This document shows, one piece after another, positions 21,588 to 33,701 of a stretch of 64,000 bases of DNA. This DNA is from Neckera pumila (taxonomy: Eukaryota; Streptophyta; Bryopsida; Hypnales; Neckeraceae), in assembly GCA_963969595.1 (NCBI GenBank), contig OZ018409.1, forward strand, positions 37,213,282-37,277,281, in the 5' to 3' direction. Numbering within the stretch: position 1 is the stretch's first letter; every line of letters starts with the position of its first letter. The notes beneath the pieces were generated by a model. That model ran no database searches. It was given only the letters and a program-made list of their open reading frames with translations, and had not been told where the DNA came from. The translations under genes and the position numbers were made by a program.

Positions 21588-22755
21588 AGTTTTTTACATT
21601 TGGAAAAACGCAACACAACGTTCATTTTGACACGGACGTCTTTTAAGGTGGATGTCACCTAAAATTTGTTATAATTGACGAGCAAAAAACATTTTAAAAT
21701 CTCAAAAAACATGCCCAATTTGGCCTTGTTCTTTTTTATATCACTCATGACGTGCTCTTTGAAAGTCCCTACAATGTGCCATTTGGACAGCTGAGCTCCA
21801 TGTAAGTGTCATGTGGGCAAGCAGTGCCATGTAGGAAAAAATTTCATCTAGTTCATTGCTGACATGGCCTGTGACATGGAGCCAAAAAAAGGGGACATGG
21901 AGCCAAAAAAAAGTGACATGGAGACAAGAAAAGGTGACATGGCCCACCAATATCTGGCATGACATGCCTTGTTAGCACACTTTCATGCCTTTTAAGAATT
22001 TTAATTATTTTTTTGAAACTTCAATTTAGATGTCTAAATAGAAGTTTTTTGAAATATCGATTGCTGTATATTATACCCATAAGTCAAGGTTAGTAGAAAA
22101 TAATTATTTAGAAATAATAAAGAATTAAAAAATGAACAATCGTTGAATTCAATAAGAATTAAAATCCACTATCTATTATCAAGAGGATTTTTGATGGCCA
22201 AACAAAGGAATTACTTCATTGAAAATTTGTGAGAATGAAGGGTTGAGAGGTCCTATTTTTATCCATAGTGAGACAACAAATATGGGGTAACTAGGATATA
22301 AAACTTGACCATTGTACAATCATTTTTTTGGTGTGCTTGAAGTGTGAAGTAGGTGGCTCTAATAACATTTTTTAGAGGTACTATTGGCTACAATTACTAC
22401 TAAAATAAAGTTAACTTTTTAGAAACATTATTGTTTTATTTATGTGTTTTGGCTATAAGCCTTCTCAAATGGATGAGTAAATGTGGCTATATTAAAATTA
22501 AAACTATAGTGAAGGTGGCTTATTTCATGGTTTTAAAAAACAGACATTTGGCAACAATCTCACATTTCAAAATACTTACATCTGGTCATTGCATAGTATT
22601 AAAAAAAAGTCCATAGTAATAAATGCCTTACATCAAAGAAAATGCTACTGAACCAACTAAAATACCACAATTGATGCTTTGCTATGTATTTTCTATAATG
22701 CAATAATACTATAGGATTTTCTAACAAGTTTTGATCTTGCCAAAAAAACATTCTA
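21588..22755. other. No gene; short degenerate repeats
   Basis: At 21800-21965 there are repeats of a gacatggagccaaaaaaa word and of gacatgg/tgccatg. At 21615-21660 ggacgtc and ggatgtc words resemble those in the CACTA element at 24138, so this may be an old fragment of a related element. The rest is AT-rich without a recognisable feature. Confidence 0.35.
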
Positions 22756-23755
22756 TTATTGTTGCCACTTTTTGTCAGCTCTCCACTCATTATACACCTT
22801 GTCAAATGGAAAGGTCTCAAGAGTGAAGTGATTCGGACTAAACATTCCCATAACTAGAGCCAGGTGCTCAATCAATTGATTTTGAAGTTTGTTCTTTGTA
22901 AAGCTCACTGTAGAAAATGTTCGCTCATTCTTTTACAGATCCAATACTTGAATTGCAGCTATTTCAACCACCTTGAACCATTCAACAAAATGCTTCCTCA
23001 AAATGTTAGAAGTGGACAATGTCTTCCACAACTGTGTCAATAGATTAACCAAGATGGGGTTTTGCATTGCATCAGCTGCATTAGCCTTCATTGCACCCTT
23101 AAAAGCAAAGTATTCATGGTTGAGTTTGTACTCTGAGAGGATAGGCTCTAAGGCAATAGAAACTCCATGTTGTTGTTGACAGTAGTGAGCCTAGATAACA
23201 AAAAAATGCGCTTCAAATAACTCTTCACATTTTGGTTGCAACCAATACTGAGGGTAGACAACTCCTAATGCATCCATTAGTGTAGCTGCAAGGAACCAAT
23301 TCAAAAGGTCCTTGACTAAGGACTCAGCTGCAACTGCAAGGCCCACAACATCATTGTACATGAATAAACATTATATCACATGTTATACATCAAGAGCATC
23401 AACAACTTCAAAGCAAGGTTAACAACTTCAAAGCAAACAAAACAACTTCAAAATCAAATAAAAATGAAGCATAAAAGTGACATTTATAAGCTAAAAATTT
23501 ATTAAAAGAAGAACTCACCAGTGCACAATTCCTTGATATCTTTCACCAAGATGTTGAAGACTTCATGAGTCACTAATGCATCTCTTCTATTTGAGTTCAA
23601 ATATGTAGTTGGATAAATCTTCTCTCCACATACATATGATAGTTGGTCCAAAAGTCCAGATTCATTCAAATCCAAACAATGAGGCACCCAAACAAGTGAC
23701 ATGCTTCCATGCTTGCAATCTAACCTTTGCTCGTCTAAATTTTTGTATGAGATGA
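22756..23755 (-). pseudogene. hAT transposase remnant, C-terminal part
   Basis: On the minus strand the frame near 22930-22757 reads NERTFSTVSFTKNKLQNQL, then HLALVMGMF and LETFPFDKVYNEW, ending KKWQQ and a stop at 22756-22758. This is the classic hAT C-terminal dimerisation region. An upstream exon at about 23755-23502 reads NLDEQRLDCKHGSM and RRDALVTHEVFNILVKDIKEL, in the style of the same family. Stops and frame changes between blocks show decay. The N-terminal half lies at 28326-29965 on the other side of the CACTA-type insertion. Confidence 0.75.
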
Positions 23756-25008
23756 AATTAATAATTTGTCAATAATCATTTAATTAATCAAAAGATTATA
23801 CTATTTTGAGTTCAAGATTTAATCACTAAAAATCCTTTAAAATAGTTGTATATTTAAGAAGTATAAAAAGTTTGGATGAAAATATCTTTTTAAAGTGCTA
23901 TACTGTAAAAAGTCACTAAATTTAGCCTTAAAATTGGTGATTTATGCCTTTGTAAGGATTCTTTTAATAAAATTTTGTCTCCAATTTTTTAAAGGAACAC
24001 ATTGCAATACTATTCATCTAAATTTTTTTTCTTAAAAATGAAAACATCAAAGGAATTTTTAGCTTTAAAACTTAAAAGTTCAAAAAGGAACTCGAGTCTT
24101 GTTCTAGCAAAGTAATTCCAATAGTACCTTGAGTGCGCACTATATGAAAACCCTGATTTTTTTTACATCAAAATTTTGACATATGCACGTCTGGTTTGAC
24201 GTTTTCCAACGTCAGCATGGATGTCCAAAAAATTGCGTTTAGTGAGACGTGCCAAAAACATCAAAAATCTGGCCTGACATCACATGTTTTTCATTAGACA
24301 TCACAAAAAACATGGGTCAACAGGTTCCTCAAAAGTTGCCATGTGGCTGCCGCCTCGTCACCATGTAAGCGCGGGAAGCCAGCTTGGCAAATTTTTCATC
24401 CATTACCTGTTGATGATGTGTCCTCTGACGTGGCAATGACGTGTCATTTGACGTGGAGGCCAAAATAGGATGATGTGGCACCCAGAGTTGCTGACATGGC
24501 ATTTTCAGAAGCGGTCTCTGGCGTCATCAAAGAATTTTAATGATGTTATGTACAACATTAGCATAGACATTTGAATGTCTTAAAAGATGTCAAGGAGGAC
24601 ACATCATGCTTCTCATAATGCTCACCTCCGTGCATGTGGCGTTCACTTAGACGTGCGTTTAATAACATACACTGTCAGCAAAGATGTCTACCTCGACGTG
24701 ACAAATGTCAACATGGACATACTAGACTTCTGAGTCACAGCCAAAGATGTTTTTAAAGACGTCCAAATTTCATACTTTTCAATCAGACGTCCAGACATTT
24801 TCTGAGACGTATTTTGAGATGTCTTCTCAAATGTCTAGCTATTTTTTGAGACGTCAACTTCAACGTCTATATGTCTTGCAATGTTAATGTAGACGTCCGC
24901 ATTTATTATAAATACCTCTTGCAACCTTTAGTATGATGTTAGTATAGACAGTCACACATGTCCTATATAATGCGCATGTGCATTTTGTAATGTCCAATAC
25001 AACATGCC

Positions 25009-25195
25009 ATCCACCGTACATAATACACCATACATGATACACCATATATAATACACTATACACAATATGCCATACATGTATACCATACATAATATGCCAT
25101 ACATAAAATACCATATACAATATGCCACACATAATATATCATACACCATATATATACGCCATACATATACGCCATACAAAATATACCACATTTGA
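25009..25195. repeat. catac-rich tandem repeat
   Basis: An irregular array of ccatacataatata and accatacat words inside the CACTA element. The three overlapping minus-strand frames rich in M, Y, G, I and W (78-82 codons) come from it and are not genes. Confidence 0.85.
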
Positions 25196-25839
25196 CAATT
25201 ATGTCACATGGCTTGAAAAGCCACTTGATGTAATAATATAGAGAAGAGAAGACCAGCTCTTTATACAAATGGGGTGGTAGGAAGGAAGACAAACCATATG
25301 GGATAATTAAAACTCAAAAATCATGTTTTAGTGAGGCAGCACGTAGACGTCTCGCAAGATGTCAAGAAGATAGAGTAGGTTGTCTACCACTATGTCTCCT
25401 TGAAGAGTACTGGTGATTTTTAGACATTCATCAGGGGATAAAGGTAGTGGTTCTTGATGCTGAGCTTGATATCACTGCCATGTTTAGGATTGCTTATGTG
25501 AAATGCATGCACATTTTTTTGAATTGCCCATTGAATTGCCATGTTTAAAGCTTTCTTATTAGTATTTAAAAGACAAATTACTTTATTGTTTATTTCTAGA
25601 GAATGCAATAACTACCTTGTTTGAACCTTTCTTCTATTGCCTTGTTCATGTGTCATTCCACATCCATGTCTATTCTCCAAAATCCATTGGGAGACATCAT
25701 CTGCTCAGACTGAGAAAGAGAATAGTAGTAACTATGTACATCTATAGTATTTGTCATCATGTATGACGTAACACAAAAGTTATGCCCAAATAAGCTCAAA
25801 ACAAGGGAGAGGGGGTAGCAAAAAAAATTTTGCAAAAAA

Positions 25840-26543
25840 TTTAATTTAAAAAAAGAAATCTTTTTTCCTTATAGATTACATATTTGCCTATTTGGGAAGC
25901 TTTGATTCATTTCATTTGGATTTTTTATGAGAAAGTTATGGATAGTCTTGTTTTCTGGGCAATTAGAGCATCTTTTTGAAAAAAATAACTTATAGGATTC
26001 ATTTTGGAATGCAATTTTTGCAATTTTTCAGAAAAAGAAGTTCCACATGATTTATTTTTCTTGCTAGAACAATCTCACCATTGGGATTAGTGCATTTTAA
26101 TTCCATCTAAAAGATATTAATAGTTTAGATTTTCCTTCTATCTTGTACTATCTTCTACTTAACAATTTTTTTAAGAATGAAATTAAGCTTTTTTGAATTT
26201 CCTTTTTCTTCCTAGACTCTCAACTCAATTCTCCACTATAAAGATTTAAAGCTCAAAACTCTGTAGTGCAAAAAATTCAAGTTAAAAATATTCAAAGTCA
26301 AAAAATCTAGTCCCACAATGTGTTGAAAATCTTGTTTTTTTCACTTCAAACGCAAATATCTTGCAATCTTTGCGGTCAAAAATTCTGAAATTTTTTCCAC
26401 ACATTGTCATACTAGTTAGGTATAAGATCCTACGGTTAGATGTGCAAAAAAAACAATTTTCAATTTTTTTCACTCTTTGCTCTAGAATTGGCAGTTTTGA
26501 AAGTTTTTTGGCAGAAAAAAGGCCTTGGTCCTTTAGGGGTTAA
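25840..26543 (-). mobile_element. TTAA element, subfamily A, 5'-truncated copy
   Basis: Ends GGTCCTTTAGGGGTTAA at 26543, the complement of the family start. The body (gagaaagttatggatagtc, acaatctcaccattgggat, gcaaatatcttgcaatc) is the reverse complement of the 2168 copy. The far terminus is missing. It lies wholly within the CACTA element, so either it inserted later or the CACTA carried it. Confidence 0.7.
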
Positions 26544-28325
26544 AACATCTTGAAGTCCATAGATGCCTCCACAAATGTCCTAACGTCTCATACTACATCT
26601 CCGAACATGTCATAAAATCTCAGACTATATCTTAAGCTACGTCTTATATACATGCAATGCTAACATTGAATCCAGCACTTTGCCATTCTACAACTATCAC
26701 ATTCTGATGCAACAAGTAAGTCATATAGTACAATGATGGTTATAGGTGTAGAGAAGTTATGATAGAAGGGGGAGGAAGTAACAGATGTTAGGATTTGAGT
26801 TATCTTTTTAGAAATGATAGGTGCATGACACTGTCGTGAAGGACATGACTTTGTTTCAATAGAATGCAGCATAGCGTGCCCTATTGGAGACTCTGTTGTT
26901 CTTTGTGACATTGACGAGCTCGCATTTTCCCCTTCAAATTATGCACAGCAATGCCGTAGGTGACACATCAAATCATCGGCTTTAGAGATCTTCCGTGCAT
27001 ATTTCAAATAACTGTCTTATAAGTATTCTCATAAGCTAGGACATCTTAGTCGCAGGGAGCTTCTGACAATGCTGTTGAAAGTGATGTCTACAAAATCATT
27101 TGTATGTCCCAAATGATGTCTACAAGAACATCCATGAATGTGATGCAAGCGGCCCCCCTATGCTGACATATCATGCCACATCAGCTTTTTGGTGTGCTTG
27201 TCACCAAATTTCCATGTCAAGTGCCACGTAAGCTTTTTTGATGTCCATGTCACTGAATTTCCACGTCATTTGAGACATCAGGTGCTACATCAGCCTTTTT
27301 TTTTGTACCCACTTGCCTTTCTTTATTTTTTCACCTAGGGCAACCAATTTATTCCAAACCATAGTAACTTCCAATGACTTATCCGGAGTTAAATTGACTA
27401 GGGATGCTGACGTGGCTATGACTGTTTTTTCGGATGATTTTTAAATATATTTATGCTTGCATTAATGTCTTCAAAAACATAGTTGTTTTGGGTAGCATCC
27501 AACTGTTGTGACAGTAATTTTCTTCTGTTTTCTACAACATCCACAAAAATTTACAATTTTGTGGCTTTTGTCCATTAGACATCTCAATATTCTCTTGGAC
27601 ATATCATTTCCAACTTAAACATGTTACATCTTTAGTCGAACATTAGAAAAAACACGGTTTTCTTACAGGCCACTCTGGTGATGTCTCCATAGACATTATA
27701 TCAATTGTGACAATGTTTCTTAAAACATCTACAAGTATACAAAAACGTCCACCAAAACATCTCAACGTTTCATAAGATGTCTCTAGTGACGTCTCTACGT
27801 CTATTTAGACATCTCCAATATAAATGTAGAAAACGCTAGGAGACAACCCCGCTATGCTGACGTGGCATGCCACATCAGCATAATTTTATGCCACGTCAAT
27901 TATTTTACACGTGGTATGCCACGTCATATGCCACATCATCTTATTTCCTCCCAAAGCTGTTTGGTGGCTGCCTAATCCCTTTACTTTTAACCTCGGTCAG
28001 ACTTTTACCCCCCCAAAAAGTAATTTCTACAAATTTATCTTCTGTAATTTTTTTTTCCCAAAGCTAACGTGGCAGTCCATGTTTTTGTGGATAGCTTGCC
28101 GGACATCAATGAGTCCTTAAAAATGTCATCAAAAATCCCAATGTCAATGGTAACACCAACTTATTTTCATTCAAATCTGTCGTAGTCATCTGGAACATCT
28201 TCAAAAATCTCTTGAAATTGCAATTCTCTTTAACATCTTGATGTCTCCGCGGACATAGTATGTTCGGCCTTGGACATCACATGTTTTTGCTCCGACGTCA
28301 GAAAAAACATGGGTTTCTTATAGTG

Positions 28326-29965
28326 GTGATTTGATCCAAAGCCAATGCACATTGCTTTCTAGTTGCCTCCATGTCTTTGCTATCTTCAGCTAGTTTTGCA
28401 ACTAGTGTATAATACTCAGAAATCACATGAACCAAAGGGGAAAGCATACTCAACCAACGAGTTTTCACTTGTTTCAAAAGTTTCAAGCCTTTTGTAGGCA
28501 AAACAGCAGCAAGCTTAGTAAACTTGAGGTGCTGTTTGGGGCTAGACCTAAAGTAGCCATTCAATTGGCTCATTAGAGATTCAATCTTGGCAATGACTAG
28601 TAGCTCACCTAGTTCCTTGATGGCTAATTGTGTGCAATGACTCACACAATGAACCCCCTCCATGTGGGGGCTAATTGTATCTTGTAGAAGCTTTGTAATT
28701 CCAGCTCTAGAGCCTTATGCAACCAATATCATACTAACATAAAAAATGAATAGAATGAAAAATATCAACTAAAATTAAATCACATGCATGCATCAAGTCA
28801 AATGATTAAATTTATAAAGGCATGGTATATAATATACTACCTGAAATACAACAGCTCCATCTATACCAAATGAGAGAAATTTCTGAAGTAGATCAACATT
28901 ACTCACACCTCCATGATTGCCAATGGCATCAGCAATGCAAATTGACAACTTTGCAGCTGATCCACTTTCTGTTACCTTCTCTACAAACTGACCAAGATTG
29001 GAACTTGGTAGAAATCCAAAACCACCTATCCATGGATAGATATCCACTTTGATTGTCAACTGAACATTGTAATCTCATCACATGTGAAAGCAAGATAATT
29101 TGTTGTTGCCAACAATTTCTTGTTTTTCTTGACAACTTGTTTGTACAAGTAGTCAACATTGAGCCAACTAGAATTGTTACTCCATTGTTTCTTGCTTGGA
29201 TTTGGCATTTTCAAAAATGCAAACAAATATTTAATTGCCTCATATTCAACCATGGGCCAACCATGCTTTAGGAGGTGAAAAACAGTCCCAAATTGGGCAA
29301 TCTTACATGCCTTCTCACCTTTAAACTCCTTCTAAACCTTCTCAAGTATGGTGGAACCACTAAGTAACTGTTAGTTATAAATTGCAAGAGCTTTAAGAAG
29401 CCTAGCACCCAAAGCAATGTAACACTCATCTTTCTTCACTCCAATATGAGGGATATTCTTCTTTGCAACCCTTTTACCAGCATGCTTCATCAAAGTGTCA
29501 GATTTGGACCCATGGTGACAAATTGTCCCTTGACAAATGAACACACCATACAGTTCACACAATGAACAGTAGTATCCTGATCTCCACGAATCATCTCACT
29601 CCAAGGATGATCAATTGCCCATGCATCTTGACACCTTTTGGATACTTCATAGCTCTTATTTTTTTTCTTGCTATTTGTTGCCTTTTCATCAAGATCAACA
29701 ATCTCATAAACTTTTGAATTGTCAAGCATAATGGTGGGTAATCCATTAGGCAAACGAGTTGACCATCCACATTGCTCCGTACAGGTGCATGGCAATCTTC
29801 ATCTCCAATAGACAAGCCTTCCATCAAGTTTGTGGCACTTGTTGAAGCGTTGCCACCAAACCTCCGCCATTTCTTCTTCAAAGTTGGAAGGACAACAGGT
29901 GGTGGAACGTCAATGGCACTCCTATCAGTTGAATTCCAACTTGAAATGAAATAAGAATCAAGCAC
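28326..29965 (-). pseudogene. hAT transposase remnant, N-terminal and central part
   Basis: Minus-strand blocks in order: KRCQDAWAIDHPWSEMIRG with VHCVNCMVC (a BED-like zinc-finger region, about 29650-29540); KDECYIALGARLLKALAIYN; WPMVEYEAIKYLF; TNYLAFTCDEITMF; IGGFGFLPSSNLGQFVEKV with SICIADAIGNHGGVSNVDLL; then HMEGVHCVSHCTQLAIKELG, RSSPKQHLKFTKLA, TKGLKLLKQVKTRWLSML and SEYYTLVAKL. This order and wording match the plant hAT-like proteins often annotated as zinc finger protein 862-like. Blocks lie in different frames with stops and a likely intron near 28800-28700, so it is decayed. The frame ends at 28326, exactly at the CACTA element, and remains open past the junction into the other side when one target copy is counted. 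Confidence 0.78.
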
Positions 29966-31332
29966 CCTGACCTTCTTTGCTCAAATAGTTACTAGTGCCA
30001 GTGCAAATAATCCTTTCAAGAGCAAATGCAAATGCAACAAAACAAAAAATCTTAATACATGGCACAAAAAAATCCTTCATATAAGGTTATTTTTGACAAT
30101 ACAATTAATTAAATTCTCATTTTAAAACCATGATTCCTTAGTGCTTAGGGGATAAGATACAATTGCAAAAGACAATAGTTGAAAGTAGTTTTAAATTGTC
30201 ACTAAAGTAATTAACTAGGAAGGCCATTGTACCTTATTCAGCTGAAAATTTGGGAGTTAGCTCATAGCATATTCTTTCTCTTTGACTCCAATCCAAACAC
30301 TACTCCAACAATCTTGAAAGGTTTGTCGTTAAAGGGATATTACTCAAGAATTTGCTGTGATTTTGTTCTTGCAACAAATAAGAACCATAAACAATTATAT
30401 GGAAGTTTATAAAGACTTCTGTTCAAATTTGATTCCAATGGCTATTCTAAAATAACAGTTTACAATCATAACTTACTTATAACAAATATAATGAATTTTA
30501 AATGCTTTGCAAAAAACAATATTGAACTTCCTAAGATTCCCATGCACCTTTACAACATCAGGCTTGATCTTCACTGGAAGTCTTTGACATAAACTCTATT
30601 TCAACTCCATGATTTGCTCCTTGGAGCAAACTATCTTTGTTATTTTCTGCACCTACTTAATGAACTTAAGACTATCAAAATTTGACTTCAAAATATCATT
30701 CCTACAAAACCAATACAAAGACTAACAAAATTCAAATCCCTCACATTGGTAATCAATGTATTGCAAGACATGAAGCCTCTTTCATAGAATAATTAGATTC
30801 TCAAGCATAAGATTATCTAAACTACTTCAAAATATTATTTTGTCAAAAATAGCACAAGGACTAGCAAAACTTGAACCTTTCACATTGAAATCAAAGGAAA
30901 ATAAGGCATGAATCTTCTTCATACCAAATCAAGTTTGTACATAGATTCACAAACACCATACAACAACTCCAAAGCAATTCTAGAGACCTCAAAGTCCTAT
31001 GCCACCTACTTGCAAGGCAAACCACAATGTGAAATGGTTAGTGACAAATCATGGCTTCTCTAATTAGGTACCACTCTAAAGTGAGATTACACACAACTAC
31101 TTTATGCAGTATGAAGCTTATGCAAACCTTAAACAGAACATGGAAGAACATGCTGACAATAATCTGCAGTTGCAACAAACCCAAAAATCCCAAAAATATC
31201 CACTTATTTTGCATAATCTTAGATAAAAAGGAAACTGAAAGCTGAAATCAGACAAGATCATGAGAGATTTATAAATGAATAATAAATTCTAAGAAATCAT
31301 GTAAATTGTGATTAATTACCTCCTCCCCGGCT
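29966..31332. other. No gene recognised
   Basis: AT-rich, with no frame above 64 codons. On the minus strand near 30600-30530 a short stretch reads QRLPVKIKPDVVKVHGNL, which looks exon-like but which I cannot place; it may belong to the gene-fragment cluster at 31333-33069. Confidence 0.35.
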
Positions 31333-31520
31333 TTAAGACTTTCTTGCATGTCTTTTTTTGCTTGAGCGCACAACACAAGCTTCATCCACCCAATCAGTGC
31401 AATGAGTATCAATATAAGACCTGGCAACAATGCTAGATGCACCTGCTACCATCCAAGCACATTGTACTTTAGGAACACCAATCAACAAAACTTTGGACGG
31501 ACCAACTTCCGACAACCACT
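31333..31520 (-). pseudogene. Unrecognised exon-like fragment
   Basis: A 60-codon minus-strand frame reads SEVGPSKVLLIGVPKVQC, AGASSIVARSYIDTHCTDW and VDEACVVRSSKKRH. The composition is protein-like and unlike its AT-rich surroundings, but I do not recognise it. It lies downstream (minus order) of the dynamin-like fragments. Confidence 0.4.
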
Positions 31521-31734
31521 ACCAACTCAGATGCAAAACCGGCAAAAGGTTGAACTTCTCAAATATCAATCAATTTTAACCATAAAATATAATATTAATA
31601 TGAAAATAAATAAAATTGACGAAAATAAAATCCCCATTTGATCCAAAAACTACATAAAGGAACATGAATCCAATCTCACAGAGAATGGTTGAAATGAGGC
31701 TACCAAAGTCTGTAGGTTTTTGGCTGAAGCATCA

Positions 31735-32045
31735 ACCCAGCAACCTCGGTACCTTTTCAATGTATGATCGCTCTATATTCTCAATATTAGTAACTATGCT
31801 CTCAATTGACCATTTGAAATACACCAAGCACAAAATCTCATCAGGGATCAAATCAAACAATTGAAAAATCCAATTTCTACACAAAATCCATTGCACCTCT
31901 TCTCAATGGAGGTTTCTAGATGCTCAATCCAAACATTGCTATGCCACTTCAAACAGAAAGAATCAAAATTACATTACTTACCTTGCTCTTGGTCAAACCC
32001 GGAAGGTCAATCAAAGTCAAGTTGACCACTGCAAGACCACTGCAC
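31735..32045 (-). pseudogene. Dynamin-related GTPase fragments
   Basis: Two minus-strand pieces. At 32045-31982: VVNLTLIDLPGLTKSK, the G3 (DLPG) region of the dynamin GTPase domain, ending at a good splice donor (gtaagt at 31981-31976). At about 31865-31735: SIESIVTNIENIERSYIEK, matching the next segment of dynamins (…SIVxDIENMVRSYIEK), then a stop. The preceding P-loop and the following region were not found, so this is a broken fragment rather than a gene. The retained exon edge suggests a genomic rather than a cDNA source. Confidence 0.7.
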
Positions 32046-32149
32046 CTTCTAATAAGTAATCATTCTTATAAAAATCCATATCATTCTAGAAAAATACCAA
32101 ACTACTTGCATTTGTACGACTGAACAAACAGCACGTTTAATATACTCAA

Positions 32150-32684
32150 CCGCTATCTTGATGCTTCATTATTGCCTGAAGTTGCGAATACTATTCCAGA
32201 AGACTAGGACAATTAAGTAGCTTTACATTTTTATCCAAGTGAATCTCCTGCATCGCCTTGGTAATAGCCCGTATTGAACCCAGATTGGCCACACAAGTTC
32301 TCTTTTAACTGTTGATAAAACTACTTTCTCCAACATTCGGGAATCCTACCACACCAACTGTGATTGTTGTTTTCATCAGTGCAAAAAATTACACACATAA
32401 TGAGCACGACGAGTTCCATATCTCTAAACACAAAACAGTATTTGTCGAGGACAAAAGATTGGGAGGTTTAGCATTTCTGAGAACTGATCTACATACATAA
32501 ACTACAATATAAATACCTTTTGATTTCTCAAGTAAATTTTTAAAAGCTGCTAAAGTGTCTCTGCACCAAGGTAGTCGTTGCCTTGCAAAATGTCAACATT
32601 CTTGGTGGCCTTAAGAAAGTGACTTTGTAGACCCACTCTTCTCGCAGCTGATACAGTTTGCAACAGAATTGCAATCATTGATGC
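32150..32684 (-). pseudogene. Nucleostemin-like (NSN1/GNL3-type) GTPase fragments
   Basis: Minus-strand pieces. At 32684-32517: an exon-like 56-codon block bounded by tcgcag and gtattt, reading SHFLKATKNVDILQGNDYLG and AETL followed by an in-frame stop. At about 32385-32150: ITVGVVGFPNVGESSFINS, then stop, then TKAMQEIHLDKNVKLLNCPS. These match the circularly permuted nucleolar GTPases of the nucleostemin family: GNDCLGAETL, then the P-loop GLPNVGKSS, then MQEVHLDKNVKLLDCPG. The essential P-loop Lys is replaced by Glu (GESS for GKSS), and at least two stops are present, so it cannot make an active enzyme. Confidence 0.72.
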
Positions 32685-33069
32685 CTGCGATTGCAAAACA
32701 TCAATCCAGATAATGTAAAGTCAGAACAAGATTCAATCATGAAATGTGTCACATGTACAAGTCCAAAGTTTGATCTAGCTATTGGCTGCAAATCTCTAAT
32801 TGCAATGACTCTCAAAAGTTCATATGCAAACTCAGGTTTGACACAAATTATGTTGAAGACACGAGTGTGAACTAGCCTAGCATTGGTACTTGTAACAAAT
32901 AGTAACTTTCTAACAACAAAAATGACTTGATCCCAAAACAATACTCCCTAAACCTAGCTGCTTGAGTCTCCCCAATGAAGTTCAAATCAAAGCAAACAAA
33001 AGTTTGACATAAGTTTGCACCAATCAAGCAAAAACGTGCAAATTGCAAACAACCATCCTTACTATGCAT
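32685..33069 (-). pseudogene. Exon-like sequence upstream of the GTPase fragments
   Basis: Two overlapping minus-strand frames (65 and 88 codons) with protein-like content (LQFARFCLIGANLCQTFVCF, NFIGETQAARFREYCFGI, YELLRVIAIRDLQPIARSNF). I recognise no family. They may be intron sequence or another captured fragment. Confidence 0.3.
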
Positions 33070-33107
33070 GTCGCGTGACTTGTAATACAGCCCTTTTTGT
33101 GCACCTT

Positions 33108-33335
33108 TGTAACAATACTACACCACTCACTCCACCAACTTGCTTCACCAAAGAACTAACGGTTTCCTTGCTTCAGAAACCCTAAACCCTAATCACTAAT
33201 GGCTAATGGCTCCAAGCCTCCAACTCCTCTCTGTGCACTTTCGAAACAATACTACACCACTCACTCCACCAACTTGCTCCACCAAGGAACTAACGGCTTC
33301 CTTACTCCAGAGACCCTAAACACTAATCATTAATG
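33108..33335. repeat. Tandem duplication with telomere-like motif
   Basis: Two copies of about 125 bp that share caatactacaccactcact, ccaccaacttgct, aaggaactaacggctt / aagaactaacggtttc, gaaaccctaaaccctaatca / gagaccctaaacactaatca and atggctccaagcctccaact. The aaaccctaaaccctaa core is a plant telo-box, common near plant gene starts. It may be the promoter end of a captured gene or a short interstitial repeat. Confidence 0.7.
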
Positions 33336-33644
33336 GCTCATGGCTCCAAGCCTCCAACTCCTCCAAGTCTCCAACCGTCAATTTCTACAAGCGCCTTCCC
33401 AAAGTAATTATTTGCAAGGTAGGCAAATCCTATGCAGTAAAGAGGCGCAGGTTGGCAAAGAGGTAAAGTGTTTGAATACTTGGCCATTCAACTACAAAAA
33501 AATGAAAACTCGTTGTCAGGACTGTTGCTAATATGTACTCTTGCTACATGAGCTTGAACACTGGCGAAAAAAACTGACGAGTTAGGTAGGGCCAGCACTT
33601 GCTAGTGTAGCATACATGGCAGCCAAATGCATACATGGCGATGA

Positions 33645-33701
33645 ACTCTTGACTATAGTTTGGATCGGCTAGAAATGGAGATCCAAACTATGGTCAAGAG
33701 T
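33645..33701. repeat. Short inverted repeat
   Basis: Two 22-nt arms (33645-33666 and 33680-33701) pair with one mismatch: actcttgactatagtttgga opposite tccaaactatggtcaagagt. The loop is 13 nt. Confidence 0.75.

Larger units (their letters stand above)
24138..28325. mobile_element. Non-autonomous CACTA (En/Spm)-type transposon
   Basis: The left end reads CACTATATGAAAACCCTG and the right end, complemented, CACTATAAGAAACCCATG: an imperfect inverted repeat of about 25 bp with the CACTA signature. Flanks are gcg (24135-24137) and gtg (28326-28328), a 3-bp target duplication with one C-to-T change. The first and last kilobase are full of gacgtc/gatgtc/gacatc words and of tgacgtgg/tgccacatca blocks, the kind of subterminal repeats CACTA transposases bind. 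The region interrupts a hAT transposase gene. No transposase (TNPD/TNPA) coding sequence was found, so it is presumably non-autonomous. It contains a microsatellite-like tract and a nested TTAA-type element. Confidence 0.75.

Noticed and set aside
24884..25292. Three overlapping minus frames rich in Met, Tyr and Trp
   Set aside because: Translation of the irregular catac repeat in different frames.
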